In this document: positions 5,769 through 13,688 of the stretch, in pieces
How positions within the stretch are numbered: position 1 is the first letter of the stretch
Layout of the letters: the number at the start of each line of letters is the position of its first letter
Program-made: the position numbers and the translations under genes
Assembly (NCBI GenBank): GCA_030045215.1
Contig: JASIBJ010000708.1
Span: 1-18,830 of the forward strand
Direction of reading: 5' to 3'
Length of the DNA stretch: 18,830 bases
Origin: Streptosporangiaceae bacterium
Lineage (GTDB): Bacteria; Actinomycetota; Actinomycetes; Streptosporangiales; Streptosporangiaceae
The notes under the pieces: generated by a model
Seen by the model: only the letters and a program-made list of their open reading frames with translations
Databases searched by the model: none
Told to the model about the DNA's origin: nothing

Positions 5769-7349
5769 TTAGTAGACGTCAGCTGGCTGGTAGACGCCCC
5801 AGACCTCCCGCAGCGCGTCGCAGACTTCACCCACCGTAGCCAGCTCGCGGAGGGCCTCGCGGAGCGGGTACAGCAAGTTGCCTTCGCCCAGAGCCACTCG
5901 CTTTACCTCAGTCAGCCTGCGCGCTACGTCCGCGGCATCGCGCCGGTCGCGCAACTCGGCTAGTCGCGCTGCCTGCTCGTGCTCGATGGCGGAATCGACC
6001 CGCAGCGGCTCGTAGAACTCATCGTCCGCGTTCGTGTAGGCGTTAACGCCAACGACCTTGCGCTCGCCGGAATCGATCTCGCGAGCGATGCGGTACGCCG
6101 ACCGCTCGATCTCAGCTTTCTGGAAACCTCGCTCGATCGCCGCGACGGCGCCGCCCAGGTCAGCGACCTTGGCCATCAGCTCGCGGGCTCCGGCTTCCAG
6201 GTCATCGGTCAAGGACTCGATCGCATAGGAACCCGCTAGCGGGTCCACCGTCGCGGTCAGGTCAGTCTCGCAGGCCAGCACCTGTTGCGTCCGCACTGCC
6301 AGCGTGGCCGCCTTCTGGCTGGGCAGGCCGATCGCCTCATCATAGGAGTTCGTGTGCAGCGACTGCGTGCCGCCGAGGACCGCGGCCAGCGCCTGCAACG
6401 TCACGCGGGTCAGGTTCACTTCCGGCTGCTGGGCGGTCAGCTGGACGCCCGCGGTCTGGGTGTGAAATCGCAGCATTTGCGACTTCGGGTCCTGCGCGCC
6501 GAACTCGTCCCGCATCACGTGCGCCCAGATGCGGCGGGCCGCGCGGAACTTCGCGACCTCCTCCAGCAGCGTCGTGCGGGCCACGAAGAAGAACGACAGG
6601 CGCGGCGCGAACTCATCCACGGCCAACCCTGAGGCGATCGCGGTGCGCACATATTCGCACGCATTAGCCAGCGTGAACGCAATCTCCTGGACCGGCGATG
6701 CGCCCGCCTCGGCCATGTGATATCCGGAGATCGAGATCGTATTCCAGCGCGGAATCTCGGCCCGGCAGTAAGCGAAGGTGTCGGCGACCAGGCGCAATGA
6801 CGGCTGCGGTGGATAGATGTACGTGCCGCGCGCTATGTATTCCTTCAGGATGTCGTTCTGAATCGTGCCGGAGATCTCGGCTGAGCTGACCCCCTGTTCC
6901 TCCGCGACCAGCTGATACAGCACCAGCAGCAAAGCGGCGGGCGCGTTAATCGTCATCGACGTCGAGACCTTGCCCAGCGGGATGCCCGCCAGCAGCAACC
7001 GCATGTCTTCGATCGAGTCGATCGCGACGCCGACCTTGCCCACCTCACCGCGAGCCTGCGGGGCATCGGAGTCATAGCCCATCTGGGTCGGCAGGTCAAA
7101 GGCTACGGAAAGCCCGGTGGTACCGGCGTCGATCAGCTGGTGGTAGCGCCGGTTGGACTCGGCCGCAGTCGAGAATCCGGCGTATTGCCGCATCGTCCAT
7201 GGCCGGGTCACGTACATCGTCGGATAGACGCCCCTGGTGAACGGGAAGGCGCCCGGCTCGCCGAGATCGCGGACCGGATCAAGGTTTTGCACATCCTTGG
7301 GCCCGTAAACACCTTCGATCGGCGTACCTGACTCCGATATGCGGCTCAT
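5769..7349 (-). CDS. Methylmalonyl-CoA mutase-type large subunit (no B12 domain)
   Basis: This is the substrate-binding TIM-barrel part of an adenosylcobalamin-dependent acyl-CoA mutase, 526 residues. Typical blocks include TRPWTMRQYAGFSTA (48-62), GLSVAFDLPTQMGYDSD (79-95), GTIQNDILKEYIARGTYIYP (161-180) and SISGYHMAEAG (206-216). Tyr56, Arg174 and His211 align with Tyr89, Arg207 and His244 of the propionibacterial enzyme. That Tyr/Arg pair is the methylmalonyl-CoA signature; isobutyryl- and 2-hydroxyisobutyryl-CoA mutases differ there. The protein ends after the barrel with no DxHxxG cobalamin domain, so a separate small B12-binding subunit is needed, and none is in this window. No ribosome site precedes the ATG, and a TAATCT just upstream would suit a leaderless transcript. 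It diverges from the carboxypeptidase gene. Confidence 0.93.
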   Translation of the reverse strand: MSRISESGTPIEGVYGPKDVQNLDPVRDLGEPGAFPFTRGVYPTMYVTRPWTMRQYAGFSTAAESNRRYHQLIDAGTTGLSVAFDLPTQMGYDSDAPQARGEVGKVGVAIDSIEDMRLLLAGIPLGKVSTSMTINAPAALLLVLYQLVAEEQGVSSAEISGTIQNDILKEYIARGTYIYPPQPSLRLVADTFAYCRAEIPRWNTISISGYHMAEAGASPVQEIAFTLANACEYVRTAIASGLAVDEFAPRLSFFFVARTTLLEEVAKFRAARRIWAHVMRDEFGAQDPKSQMLRFHTQTAGVQLTAQQPEVNLTRVTLQALAAVLGGTQSLHTNSYDEAIGLPSQKAATLAVRTQQVLACETDLTATVDPLAGSYAIESLTDDLEAGARELMAKVADLGGAVAAIERGFQKAEIERSAYRIAREIDSGERKVVGVNAYTNADDEFYEPLRVDSAIEHEQAARLAELRDRRDAADVARRLTEVKRVALGEGNLLYPLREALRELATVGEVCDALREVWGVYQPADVY

Positions 7350-7409
7350 AGAACCAGATTATGGCGTGCGCAAGTCGCGGCCTAGGTGGGGAAAGTCACA
7401 GCGCGTGAC

Positions 7410-7437
7410 CTGACCACTGCAGATTCGACATTAGGCT
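7410..7437 (+). promoter_or_regulatory. Candidate promoter for the carboxypeptidase gene
   Basis: CTGACC (7410-7415) and TAGGCT (7432-7437), separated by 16 bases, resemble an actinomycete housekeeping -35/-10 pair (TTGACN, TAGRNT). They lie about 75 bases before the plus-strand ATG at 7512 in the 162-bp gap divergent from the mutase gene. The call rests only on pattern matching. Confidence 0.3.
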
Positions 7438-7511
7438 GCACTCCTGCTCGCGGGGGACCTGTCAGTGAACGATGCCCGCGGGTGAGCGCACGGCAGAGAT
7501 TGTGAGACTTC

Positions 7512-8921
7512 ATGAGGCCTAGAACTCGGCTAATGGCCGGACTCGCCGCTGCCTCGGCGGTGTCCTGCCTCGCTGCGGCCCCTATTCCGGCGGCGCTGGC
7601 GGCACAGTCGGCCGCGGCCAGCGCACGCACCACCAAGCCCGCTCCGGCGCCCTCGGCCGCGCCGGTCGCCGCCAGCGACGTCGGCGGACCGCTCATGGCC
7701 AGCCAGGGCATCGTGGTCAACTATCCGAACCAGTCATCGCCTCAGTTGCCGACTATTCCGGCATCGGCGTATGTCATTGCCAACGCCAACACTGGCCAGG
7801 TGCTGGCGGCCGACGATCCGCATGGCAAGTTCGGGCCGGCGAGCACGATGAAGGTGCTGACCGCGATCACACTGATCCCGAGGCTCAACCCGAACGCCAT
7901 GGTCACGGCGAGCCAGCAGGCCGCCGACACCGAGCCGAATGACGCCGGGCTCATCGCCGGCCGCAAGTACAAGGTCTCTGACCTGTTCACGGCGCTGCTG
8001 ACCATCTCGGCCAATGACGCCGCTGTCGCCCTGACCCAGGCGACCGGCTCATTCAGCAAGGGAATGGCGCTCATCAATGCCGAAGCTCATCATCTGCAGG
8101 CCTATGACGTTGTCGCCAAGCAGCCCAACGGCCTGCCCGCGGCGGGTCAGGTTGAGTCGGCCTACGATGAGGCACTGATCGCGCGGCAGGCACTGGCCAT
8201 ACCTGCGTTCCTGAAATACGACGAGACGCTGAGCGCCCCGTTCGAGATCAAGCCGGGAGACTGGGAGACCCTGAACAATCAGAACTGGCTGCTCACCAAG
8301 TACCCAGGCGGGATCGGCGGCAAGATCGGCTGGACCATTAGCTCGGAGGCGACCTACATCGGCCTGGCCAGGAGGCATGGCGTCACGCTGATCGTGACGA
8401 TCATGCACTGCACGGCGCTGCAGGAGATAACCTCCGCGATCCAGCTCCTGAACTGGGGATTTGCGATGAACGGCAAGGTCAAGCCGGTCGGCGCCCTGGT
8501 CTCGCCGCTGGCCACGGTCACTGCCGCGCACCACGGCAAGGCGGCCAAGGCGGCAAGGCCACTGGCAGCCAGCCTCGCCGCCCAGACGTCCGGCTCAGGC
8601 GATCCGCCCGTCTACGCCATCGTCGCGGGCGTTGTCGTGGCCGCTGGCCTCGCCACGGGCGCCCTAGCCTTCGGTCGCCGCAAGCAGGCAGCGGCGCGCC
8701 AGCGCCAGTTAGCCGAACCGCGGATGGCCAAGCGGCTGGAACTGCCAGAAGCCGACCGGGCGGAACAGGCAGCAGCCAGCGGGCGGAACCGGCAGCAGCC
8801 AGCGGGCGGAACCGGCAGTAGCCGACTGGGCGGAACAGGCAGTAGCCGACTGGGCGGAACCAGCAGTAGCCGACTGGGCGGAACCGGCAGTAGCCGACTG
8901 GGCGGACGGAACTGGCCGTAG
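7512..8921 (+). CDS. D-alanyl-D-alanine carboxypeptidase (S11, PBP5-like), membrane-anchored
   Basis: This is a low-molecular-weight penicillin-binding protein that trims the terminal D-Ala of peptidoglycan stem peptides outside the membrane. It has 469 residues. There is a signal peptide (1-30, ending AALA), then a Pro/Ala linker and the S11 catalytic domain (about 80-320). The active-site motifs are STMK (Ser111, Lys114), SAN (166-168) and, in the third position, KIG (271-273), where most relatives have K-T/S-G. An Ala-rich stalk and one membrane helix (about 367-388) are followed by a basic cytoplasmic tail ending in about four GGTGSSRL repeats (432-466). The tail is encoded by the minisatellite at 8758-8899. 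GAG lies about seven bases before the ATG. It is convergent with the downstream membrane protein gene. GCCGG/CCGGC plus TTT just after the stop is only a weak terminator. Confidence 0.9.
   Translation: MRPRTRLMAGLAAASAVSCLAAAPIPAALAAQSAAASARTTKPAPAPSAAPVAASDVGGPLMASQGIVVNYPNQSSPQLPTIPASAYVIANANTGQVLAADDPHGKFGPASTMKVLTAITLIPRLNPNAMVTASQQAADTEPNDAGLIAGRKYKVSDLFTALLTISANDAAVALTQATGSFSKGMALINAEAHHLQAYDVVAKQPNGLPAAGQVESAYDEALIARQALAIPAFLKYDETLSAPFEIKPGDWETLNNQNWLLTKYPGGIGGKIGWTISSEATYIGLARRHGVTLIVTIMHCTALQEITSAIQLLNWGFAMNGKVKPVGALVSPLATVTAAHHGKAAKAARPLAASLAAQTSGSGDPPVYAIVAGVVVAAGLATGALAFGRRKQAAARQRQLAEPRMAKRLELPEADRAEQAAASGRNRQQPAGGTGSSRLGGTGSSRLGGTSSSRLGGTGSSRLGGRNWP
8758..8899. repeat. 23/24-bp minisatellite inside the carboxypeptidase gene
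   Basis: Six direct units begin GGGCGGAACMGGCAG at 8758, 8781, 8804, 8828, 8852 and 8876, and a degraded seventh follows at 8900. The first two units are 23 bp and the last four 24 bp. The same DNA is therefore read in shifting frames at first, and then as an in-frame eight-residue repeat (GGTGSSRL). A diverged copy also seems to precede the array around 8733-8757. Confidence 0.92.
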
Positions 8922-8955
8922 CCGGCCGCCCGGCCTTTCCCGAGCAGGGCGGCGC

Positions 8956-9606
8956 TTAGCTCGCGCTCGTCCCGGCTCGCGCGGACTCGCTCTGGTCCTC
9001 GCTGGAACTCTCTGCGGCCGCGCCCTTCCTGGACCTGACCACCGGGGTCGGCAGGCGCAGCCACCGCGGCAGCCCGCCATCCCTCGTGGCCGACGCCTGC
9101 TCCGGGACTGACCTCGCCGGAACTGGCACGGGGGCGGTGGCGGCCGCCAGGTCGCGCGCGGCTACCACGGAGAACCTGCCCATTGCCGCGGCCGCGAGGA
9201 ACACGATCACGATGCCCAGGCCGATGAAGAAGCCGATCTGCTCGAGCACCATGTGTCCCGTCCCGCCAACCGGCGTGCCGACGCTCGGAATCGTCGTCCA
9301 CCGATGAGCGAGTAGCCCACCGACAGCGAACCAGGCCCCGCCGGCCGCCGCCAGCCAGGCCCCGAACACGGCCACCGGCCGCAGCCTGCTGACCAGCATG
9401 AGCGCACCGCCGACCAGCGCGGCCAGGCCGGGCAGTATCTCAAGCCAAAGCCGTCCTGAGGTGTAATCCCAGGCCTTGTCGGGCGTGTAAGCGAAGTGGA
9501 AATACGGGCCAACGAAGGGGATCAGCGCACCCCAGATGCCAAGCAGCACGAGCAGCACGCCACTGAGCGCGCCCTTACTGCGCGGGATGCGTAGCGTTCC
9601 AGTCAT
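8956..9606 (-). CDS. Four-helix membrane protein of unknown function
   Basis: I do not recognise the family. The product is 216 residues with four predicted membrane helices (about 12-34, 57-73, 77-98 and 121-142). The extracytoplasmic loop between helices 1 and 2 is rich in aromatic residues (VGPYFHFAYTPDKAWDY). The C-terminal tail is about 70 residues, hydrophilic and Ser/Glu/Arg-rich. The ATG at 9606 is chosen because GGGAG lies about ten bases upstream and the protein then opens with a short basic segment before helix 1. A longer open frame to 9684 has an uncharacteristic N-terminus. The gene lies 116 bp downstream of trpS on the same strand and is convergent with the carboxypeptidase gene. 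It may be co-transcribed with trpS, but no functional link is apparent. Confidence 0.75.
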   Translation of the reverse strand: MTGTLRIPRSKGALSGVLLVLLGIWGALIPFVGPYFHFAYTPDKAWDYTSGRLWLEILPGLAALVGGALMLVSRLRPVAVFGAWLAAAGGAWFAVGGLLAHRWTTIPSVGTPVGGTGHMVLEQIGFFIGLGIVIVFLAAAAMGRFSVVAARDLAAATAPVPVPARSVPEQASATRDGGLPRWLRLPTPVVRSRKGAAAESSSEDQSESARAGTSAS

Positions 9607-9722
9607 TCTCGACAGCTCCCAGCGCAGGCGTTGGGGGAATGATGCCTGCGCGCGCGCAGCTACCCGCCAATCGGGTCGGTACACACCACCGGGCAGGGAA
9701 CGGGGTTCAGCGCGGGGAAACT

Positions 9723-10742
9723 TTAATCCGCTGACGGCTGGCCGGCTGGGAGGAAGCCGACCTTATCGCGTGCCCTGGCCAGCGTCGGCCCGGCGAGCGT
9801 GTGCGCCTTCGCCGCTCCGGCGGCGAGCATCTGGTCGAGCTCGGTTTCGTTCGCGAGCAGCTTCTCGGTCCGCTCACGCACCGGCGCGAGCGCATCGACT
9901 ACCACTTCGGCGAGTTCCTTCTTGAAAATCCCGTACCCGGATCCCGCGTATCGGGTCTCAAGTTCGGCGACGGGCACGCCGGCCAGCGCCGAGTAGATCC
10001 GCAGCAGGTTGGTCACGCCCGGCTTGTCCTGCTCGTCCGCCCGAACCTCGCCATCGGTGTCGGTGACCGCGCGCATGATCTTGCGTCGGACCGAGCCGGG
10101 ATCCTCAAGCACGTCGATGATGCCCTGCGGCGAGGAGGCGGACTTGCTCATCTTGACGGACGGCTCCTGCAGGTCGGTGATCTTCGCCACGTCGGGCAGG
10201 ATGTAGGGCCCCGGCACGACAAATGTCTCCCCGAACCGGTGGTTGAACCGCTGCGCGAGATCCCTGGTGAGCTCGAGGTGCTGGCGCTGGTCCTCTCCGA
10301 CCGGCACCTGATCGGTGTCGTAGAGCAGGATGTCGGCTGCCTGGAGGATCGGGTAAGTGAACAGGCCCACGCTGGCAGCCTCGGTGCCGCCTTTGGCCGA
10401 CTTGTCCTTGAACTGCACCATCCGGCTGGCCTCGCCGAAGCCGGTGATGCACGACAGGATCCAGGCTAGCTCGGCGTGCTCGGGCAGGTGGCTCTGCACG
10501 AAGACGATCGACCGCTCGGGGTCCAGGCCCGCGGCGAATAGCTGAGCAGCCGCAACCCTGGTCCTGCGGCGCAGGTCGGCGGGCTGCTGCGGGACTGTGA
10601 TCGCGTGCAGGTCGACCACGCAGTACACGGTGTCGTGAGTTTCCTGGAGCGCGACCCACTGGCGGAGGGCACCGAGGTAATTGCCAATGTGGAAGGAGTC
10701 TGCGGTCGGCTGGATGCCGGAGAACACGCGGGGCCTGGACAT
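9723..10742 (-). CDS. trpS: Tryptophanyl-tRNA synthetase
   Basis: This class I aminoacyl-tRNA synthetase attaches tryptophan to tRNA-Trp in the cytoplasm. Its 339 residues match the usual bacterial length. The nucleotide-binding signatures are HIGN (18-21, the HIGH motif, within [20 protein letters not shown]) and KMSKS (197-201). [19 protein letters not shown] (134-152) is the tryptophan-pocket region typical of TrpRS. The C-terminus ends in the expected helical tRNA-binding segment. The ATG at 10742 gives the canonical [13 protein letters not shown] opening; the open frame extends to 10880 but that extension has no similarity to the family. The ribosome site is weak (GGTGGC). It is 64 bp downstream of the response regulator on the same strand. 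No leader peptide or T-box is visible upstream. Confidence 0.97.
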   Translation of the reverse strand: MSRPRVFSGIQPTADSFHIGNYLGALRQWVALQETHDTVYCVVDLHAITVPQQPADLRRRTRVAAAQLFAAGLDPERSIVFVQSHLPEHAELAWILSCITGFGEASRMVQFKDKSAKGGTEAASVGLFTYPILQAADILLYDTDQVPVGEDQRQHLELTRDLAQRFNHRFGETFVVPGPYILPDVAKITDLQEPSVKMSKSASSPQGIIDVLEDPGSVRRKIMRAVTDTDGEVRADEQDKPGVTNLLRIYSALAGVPVAELETRYAGSGYGIFKKELAEVVVDALAPVRERTEKLLANETELDQMLAAGAAKAHTLAGPTLARARDKVGFLPAGQPSAD

Positions 10743-10806
10743 GCCACCGAAGTCTAGTGGTGGTGACGGACTGGACCCGGCGGGGCTGCTGAGCCAGCTC
10801 GAGAGG

Positions 10807-11502
10807 TCACTTAGCCGACGTAGCCGTGGCCAGGTCGTCCCGGCGGACAGTATCGTCAAGCAGCCCGTGCTGGACGGCAAAGGCCGCGGCCTCGAGCCTG
10901 GAGTGCACCCCGAGCTTGCCCATCAGCGACTGCACATGTGTCCTGACGGTCGCCGCCGAGACGCCGAGCGCCGCGACTATGCCCGCCGTGTCCTGGCCGT
11001 CGACCAGCAGTTCAAGACACTGCCACTCCCTGGAGGTCAGATAGGCGGCCAGCCGAAGCGCATCCCGTTGCCGGGCGAGGTGCGGCTGGATGGTGCCTCC
11101 GGCCGGGGCCTCAACGACGACCTCGCCCCGCAGCACCCGTTCGATCGTCTGCTGCAGCACCGAGACCCCGCGCGTCTTGTGCACGAAGCCTGCCGCGCCT
11201 GCCCGCATGGCCCGCAAGATCGCGCTGCTGTCGCCGTCGGCCGACAACATCAGCACCTTCGTGCGGGCGCACGCCTCGGTCAGCCGGCGGATCGCGCCGA
11301 TGCCGTCGCAGGCGTCCTCATGGTTTGCGTCTTCCCCGAAATGGTGGTCTATCAGGCATATATCAGGCTGGAGCCTGCGGACCGCCTGGACAGTGCCCTC
11401 GACCGTTGTTGCCGTGGTGACCGCGCAGCCCTGCTTGGCGAGCACGGTGCAGAGCGCGTCAAGAAACACGGCGTGGTCATCACCGACGACTACGGTCGCC
11501 AT
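10807..11502 (-). CDS. LuxR/NarL-family response regulator
   Basis: This is a DNA-binding response regulator of 231 residues. The receiver domain (about 1-125) keeps the acidic pair (Asp8, Asp9), the phospho-acceptor Asp52 (in [10 protein letters not shown]), Ser87 and Lys109 (FVHKTRG). The loop after Asp52 is longer than usual and rich in Asp/Glu/His ([15 protein letters not shown]). The C-terminal LuxR helix-turn-helix (about 153-212) starts at [12 protein letters not shown] and has the recognition region [17 protein letters not shown]. The ATG lies five bases after the stop of the histidine kinase, so translation is probably coupled and the kinase is the likely phosphodonor. Target genes cannot be told from this window; trpS downstream is probably incidental. 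Confidence 0.93.
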   Translation of the reverse strand: MATVVVGDDHAVFLDALCTVLAKQGCAVTTATTVEGTVQAVRRLQPDICLIDHHFGEDANHEDACDGIGAIRRLTEACARTKVLMLSADGDSSAILRAMRAGAAGFVHKTRGVSVLQQTIERVLRGEVVVEAPAGGTIQPHLARQRDALRLAAYLTSREWQCLELLVDGQDTAGIVAALGVSAATVRTHVQSLMGKLGVHSRLEAAAFAVQHGLLDDTVRRDDLATATSAK

Positions 11503-11507
11503 GGGGG

Positions 11508-12203
11508 TCAGCGCCAGCTTCCGCCGCGCGGGGGCGCGACGGCGCTCTCCGCCTGGGGACAGAAGACCACTCGTGCGCGCGTTCCGCCGCCAGGGCGGTC
11601 ACTGACTTCAAGTTGCCCGCCGGCAGCATCGACAAGCTGCTGCACGACCGACAGGCCCAGGCCGGCCATGCCGCTGGGCGCCTGGCCGATCCCCGGGCCG
11701 TCGTCGAGTACGTCGATGACGGTGTCGACCTCGTGCCGCACGCTGATCTGCACGTGTCCGTCGGAGCCTGCCGACCTGGCTGCGTTGTCCACGAGGTTGG
11801 ACAGGACCCGCCACGCGGCCGCGGGGCTTATGCGGACGACCACAGGCTGTCCTGGCAGTAGCTCGATCGTCGCCCCGTAGGCCAGCTCCGCGAGCTGGGC
11901 GGCCTGGCCGGCCAGTTCGCGGATGTCCAGCGGGTCAGGGCCGTCGGTCGAGGAACAAGCGTCTTCGAGCGCGAGATGATCGGTGATCATGTCCATGGCG
12001 CGGAACATCTCCTGCTTAACCAGCTCGATCCGCCGCCGGGACTCGCCAGGGATCGCCTCGTCAGATCGGACGGATTCGGCCAGCAGCGACAGGGTCATCA
12101 GCTGATGCCCAAGATCGTGCAGCAGCCCTCTCATGCCGCCCATTGCTTCGTGTCCTCGCTGGTGACCAAGCGCGTCGTTCCGGTCGCGAGACACTGCTGT
12201 CAT
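11508..12203 (-). CDS. Soluble histidine kinase without sensor domain
   Basis: This is a small two-component histidine kinase of 231 residues with no membrane helix and no PAS, GAF or HAMP domain. The phospho-acceptor is probably His29 (LLHDLGHQLMTLSLL) in a helical dimerisation segment (about 20-80). The ATPase domain follows, with N-box NLVDNAARSAG (Asn136/Asn140), G1 box DDGPGIG (167-173) and G2 box GMAGLGLSVV (178-187), and it ends with the usual GGGTRARVVF strand. GGGGGA precedes the ATG closely. The H-box is not the RxRIARELHD form usual in kinases that partner NarL-type regulators. The kinase probably receives its signal from another protein or a cytoplasmic ligand. The paired regulator starts five bases downstream. 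Confidence 0.9.
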   Translation of the reverse strand: MTAVSRDRNDALGHQRGHEAMGGMRGLLHDLGHQLMTLSLLAESVRSDEAIPGESRRRIELVKQEMFRAMDMITDHLALEDACSSTDGPDPLDIRELAGQAAQLAELAYGATIELLPGQPVVVRISPAAAWRVLSNLVDNAARSAGSDGHVQISVRHEVDTVIDVLDDGPGIGQAPSGMAGLGLSVVQQLVDAAGGQLEVSDRPGGGTRARVVFCPQAESAVAPPRGGSWR

Positions 12204-12836
12204 CTTTCCCCCATTTCGGAATCAGCCCCTCATACCTGCCCTCTCAGGCATACATTGGCAATCCCCCAGGAACTCGTGGTCCTGGCGACTACGAGATCAC
12301 GTCGTGCATTCGGAGCCAGTGCGGGAGGAGATTGCTGCGGATTTGCTTAAGCCCGAATGCTGCGCGGAAGGAGAGAAGTGACGGGCATACTCGCTACAAG
12401 CGCCCACATCACCCGGCGGCGACCTCGCGTAAGGTCGGCTTGCAGGCCATCATCGGCCCTCCCCCGAAGTGCTGCCCGCGGGGGCGACACCCCCGCGAAC
12501 GTGCGTCCACCCTCGGCTGCCTGCACCGATACGGCCGCCGAGACGCCTCCCCATTTTAGCGTAATTGGCCACATCGCCGCGCCCGTGCCCGGGGTGCGAT
12601 TCACTGCCTCAGGCGCGAAATTGACGACGTAAGCAGCAACCAGTTCGTCCGAAAGGATGCGGATTCCGTAGGTCGGCCGACCTTGCCCCCGCAACCGTCG
12701 CCAGGCGCGCCGAGTCGGCCGGCGGATCAAGGACATGCTGGACGGCTGCGGCCATCAACTCGGGACCGGCAAGGGGACGATCGCAGCGACGTTCAGCTTG
12801 CGACTTCTGGCCGGGCGCTCCGGGCACCGTCGGTCT
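12204..12836. other. Gap between histidine kinase and second regulator, no convincing gene
   Basis: This stretch must carry the kinase promoter. A minus-strand open frame of 129 codons (12347-12736) contains protein-like segments such as GIRILSDELVAAYVVNF, but its third-position GC bias is moderate, there is no clear ribosome site, and I recognise no family. Other frames here are Arg/Pro-rich and look like chance. One strong hairpin is present at 12477-12497. Confidence 0.4.
12477..12497. other. Perfect 8-bp GC hairpin
   Basis: CGCGGGGG (12477-12484) and CCCCCGCG (12490-12497) form a perfect stem with a five-base loop (CGACA). No T-tract follows on either strand. It lies 340 bp after the stop of the second regulator and about 275 bp before the kinase start, so it could terminate the former or be a protein-binding site. 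Confidence 0.35.
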
Positions 12837-13514
12837 TCATATGCCGTTACTGCCAACACCCCGGTACTGCAGGCCCGCCGACCGCGCAACGGTGACCGCC
12901 TCGAGGCGGCTGTGCACGTCCAGTTTGGCGTAGATGTTCTGGGTATGAGTCCGCACGGTATCGGCTGAGATGTGCAGCTCGGAGGCGATCTGCTTGCCCT
13001 GTCTGCCCGTCATCATCGCCTGCAGAACCTCGCGCTCGCGTGAGCTGAGCGCCTGCAGCGGATTCCCGCCGCGCGCGCGCGTCGCCTCGTCCCGAAGTTC
13101 ACGCAGGATCTCGCCGAGCATGTCTGGCGGGAACCACGAGAAGCCGCGTGCCACCCCGCGCACAACCGACTCAAACTCGGCCGCAGCCTGCTCCTTGGCC
13201 ACCCAGGCGACCGCTCCGGCCCTGGCCGCGCCAACCGCGTGCGCCACGTTACGGTCGGCGCTCAGCACTACTATCCGTGCCTCGGGACGGACCGCGGCGA
13301 TCCGCTCAAGGGCCGCACCGATGGTCGCGCCGAACGGCTCGGTCTCGATCGCGATCACGTCTGGCCGGACGCCCTTGATGACCGCGGGCAGATTCGGGTC
13401 GGTCGCCGCGCAGCGCCCGGCCACCCAGATGTCGGGTGCCGTGGCGAGCCGGGATGCCAGCGCCTCGGTGATCATCAGGTGATCGTCGGCGAGCAGCAAC
13501 CGGATGGGACTCAT
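12837..13514 (-). CDS. Atypical NarL-type regulator with Glu at the phospho-acceptor position
   Basis: This is a response-regulator-like DNA-binding protein of 225 residues from the ATG at 13514, where the usual MxxIRLLLADDH opening begins. An ATG at 13562 with AGGGGA upstream would add 16 residues. The acidic pair (Asp10, Asp11), Ser85 and Lys107 are present. At the phospho-acceptor position, after strand 3 (PDVIAIETEP), there is Glu57 instead of Asp. Glutamate there often mimics phospho-aspartate, so the protein may be constitutively active or phosphorylation-independent. The LuxR helix-turn-helix (about 155-215) begins LSSREREVLQAMMTG and has VRTHTQNIYAKLDVHSRLEA, close to the same region of the other regulator. 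It lies on the same strand as the kinase, about 630 bp upstream of it. Confidence 0.9.
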   Translation of the reverse strand: MSPIRLLLADDHLMITEALASRLATAPDIWVAGRCAATDPNLPAVIKGVRPDVIAIETEPFGATIGAALERIAAVRPEARIVVLSADRNVAHAVGAARAGAVAWVAKEQAAAEFESVVRGVARGFSWFPPDMLGEILRELRDEATRARGGNPLQALSSREREVLQAMMTGRQGKQIASELHISADTVRTHTQNIYAKLDVHSRLEAVTVARSAGLQYRGVGSNGI

Positions 13515-13688
13515 TCCCCCACCATGCCGAGTCCGGCCGACGGGGCGCTCATCCATTTGCATGAGGACGTTCCCCTATGAACCGGGCGCTTACCACGAAA
13601 CAGTCGGCGAACCTCGCCGGCACACGGCACGAGCCGGGTGACCAGACCGAGCCTGGCCGCGCGGACGCGACCTCAGCGCCCGCGCCCC

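Noticed and set aside
7350..7511. Cobalamin riboswitch upstream of the B12-dependent mutase.
   Set aside because: No B12-box sequence or long structured leader is visible, and the gap is only 162 bp and shared with a divergent gene.
8758..8899. CRISPR-like array.
   Set aside because: The units are contiguous with no unique spacers, and they lie inside a coding sequence.
8922..8955. Terminator between the carboxypeptidase and the convergent membrane protein gene.
   Set aside because: There is only a 5-bp GCCGG/CCGGC stem followed by three Ts, which is too weak to call.
10681..11880. A 399-codon plus-strand open frame across trpS, the regulator and the kinase.
   Set aside because: It is antisense to three recognised genes, has no family signature, and is explained by high GC content.
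12347..12736. A 129-codon minus-strand hypothetical gene.
   Set aside because: It has moderate codon bias, no ribosome site and no family. It is mentioned in the gap description but not called.
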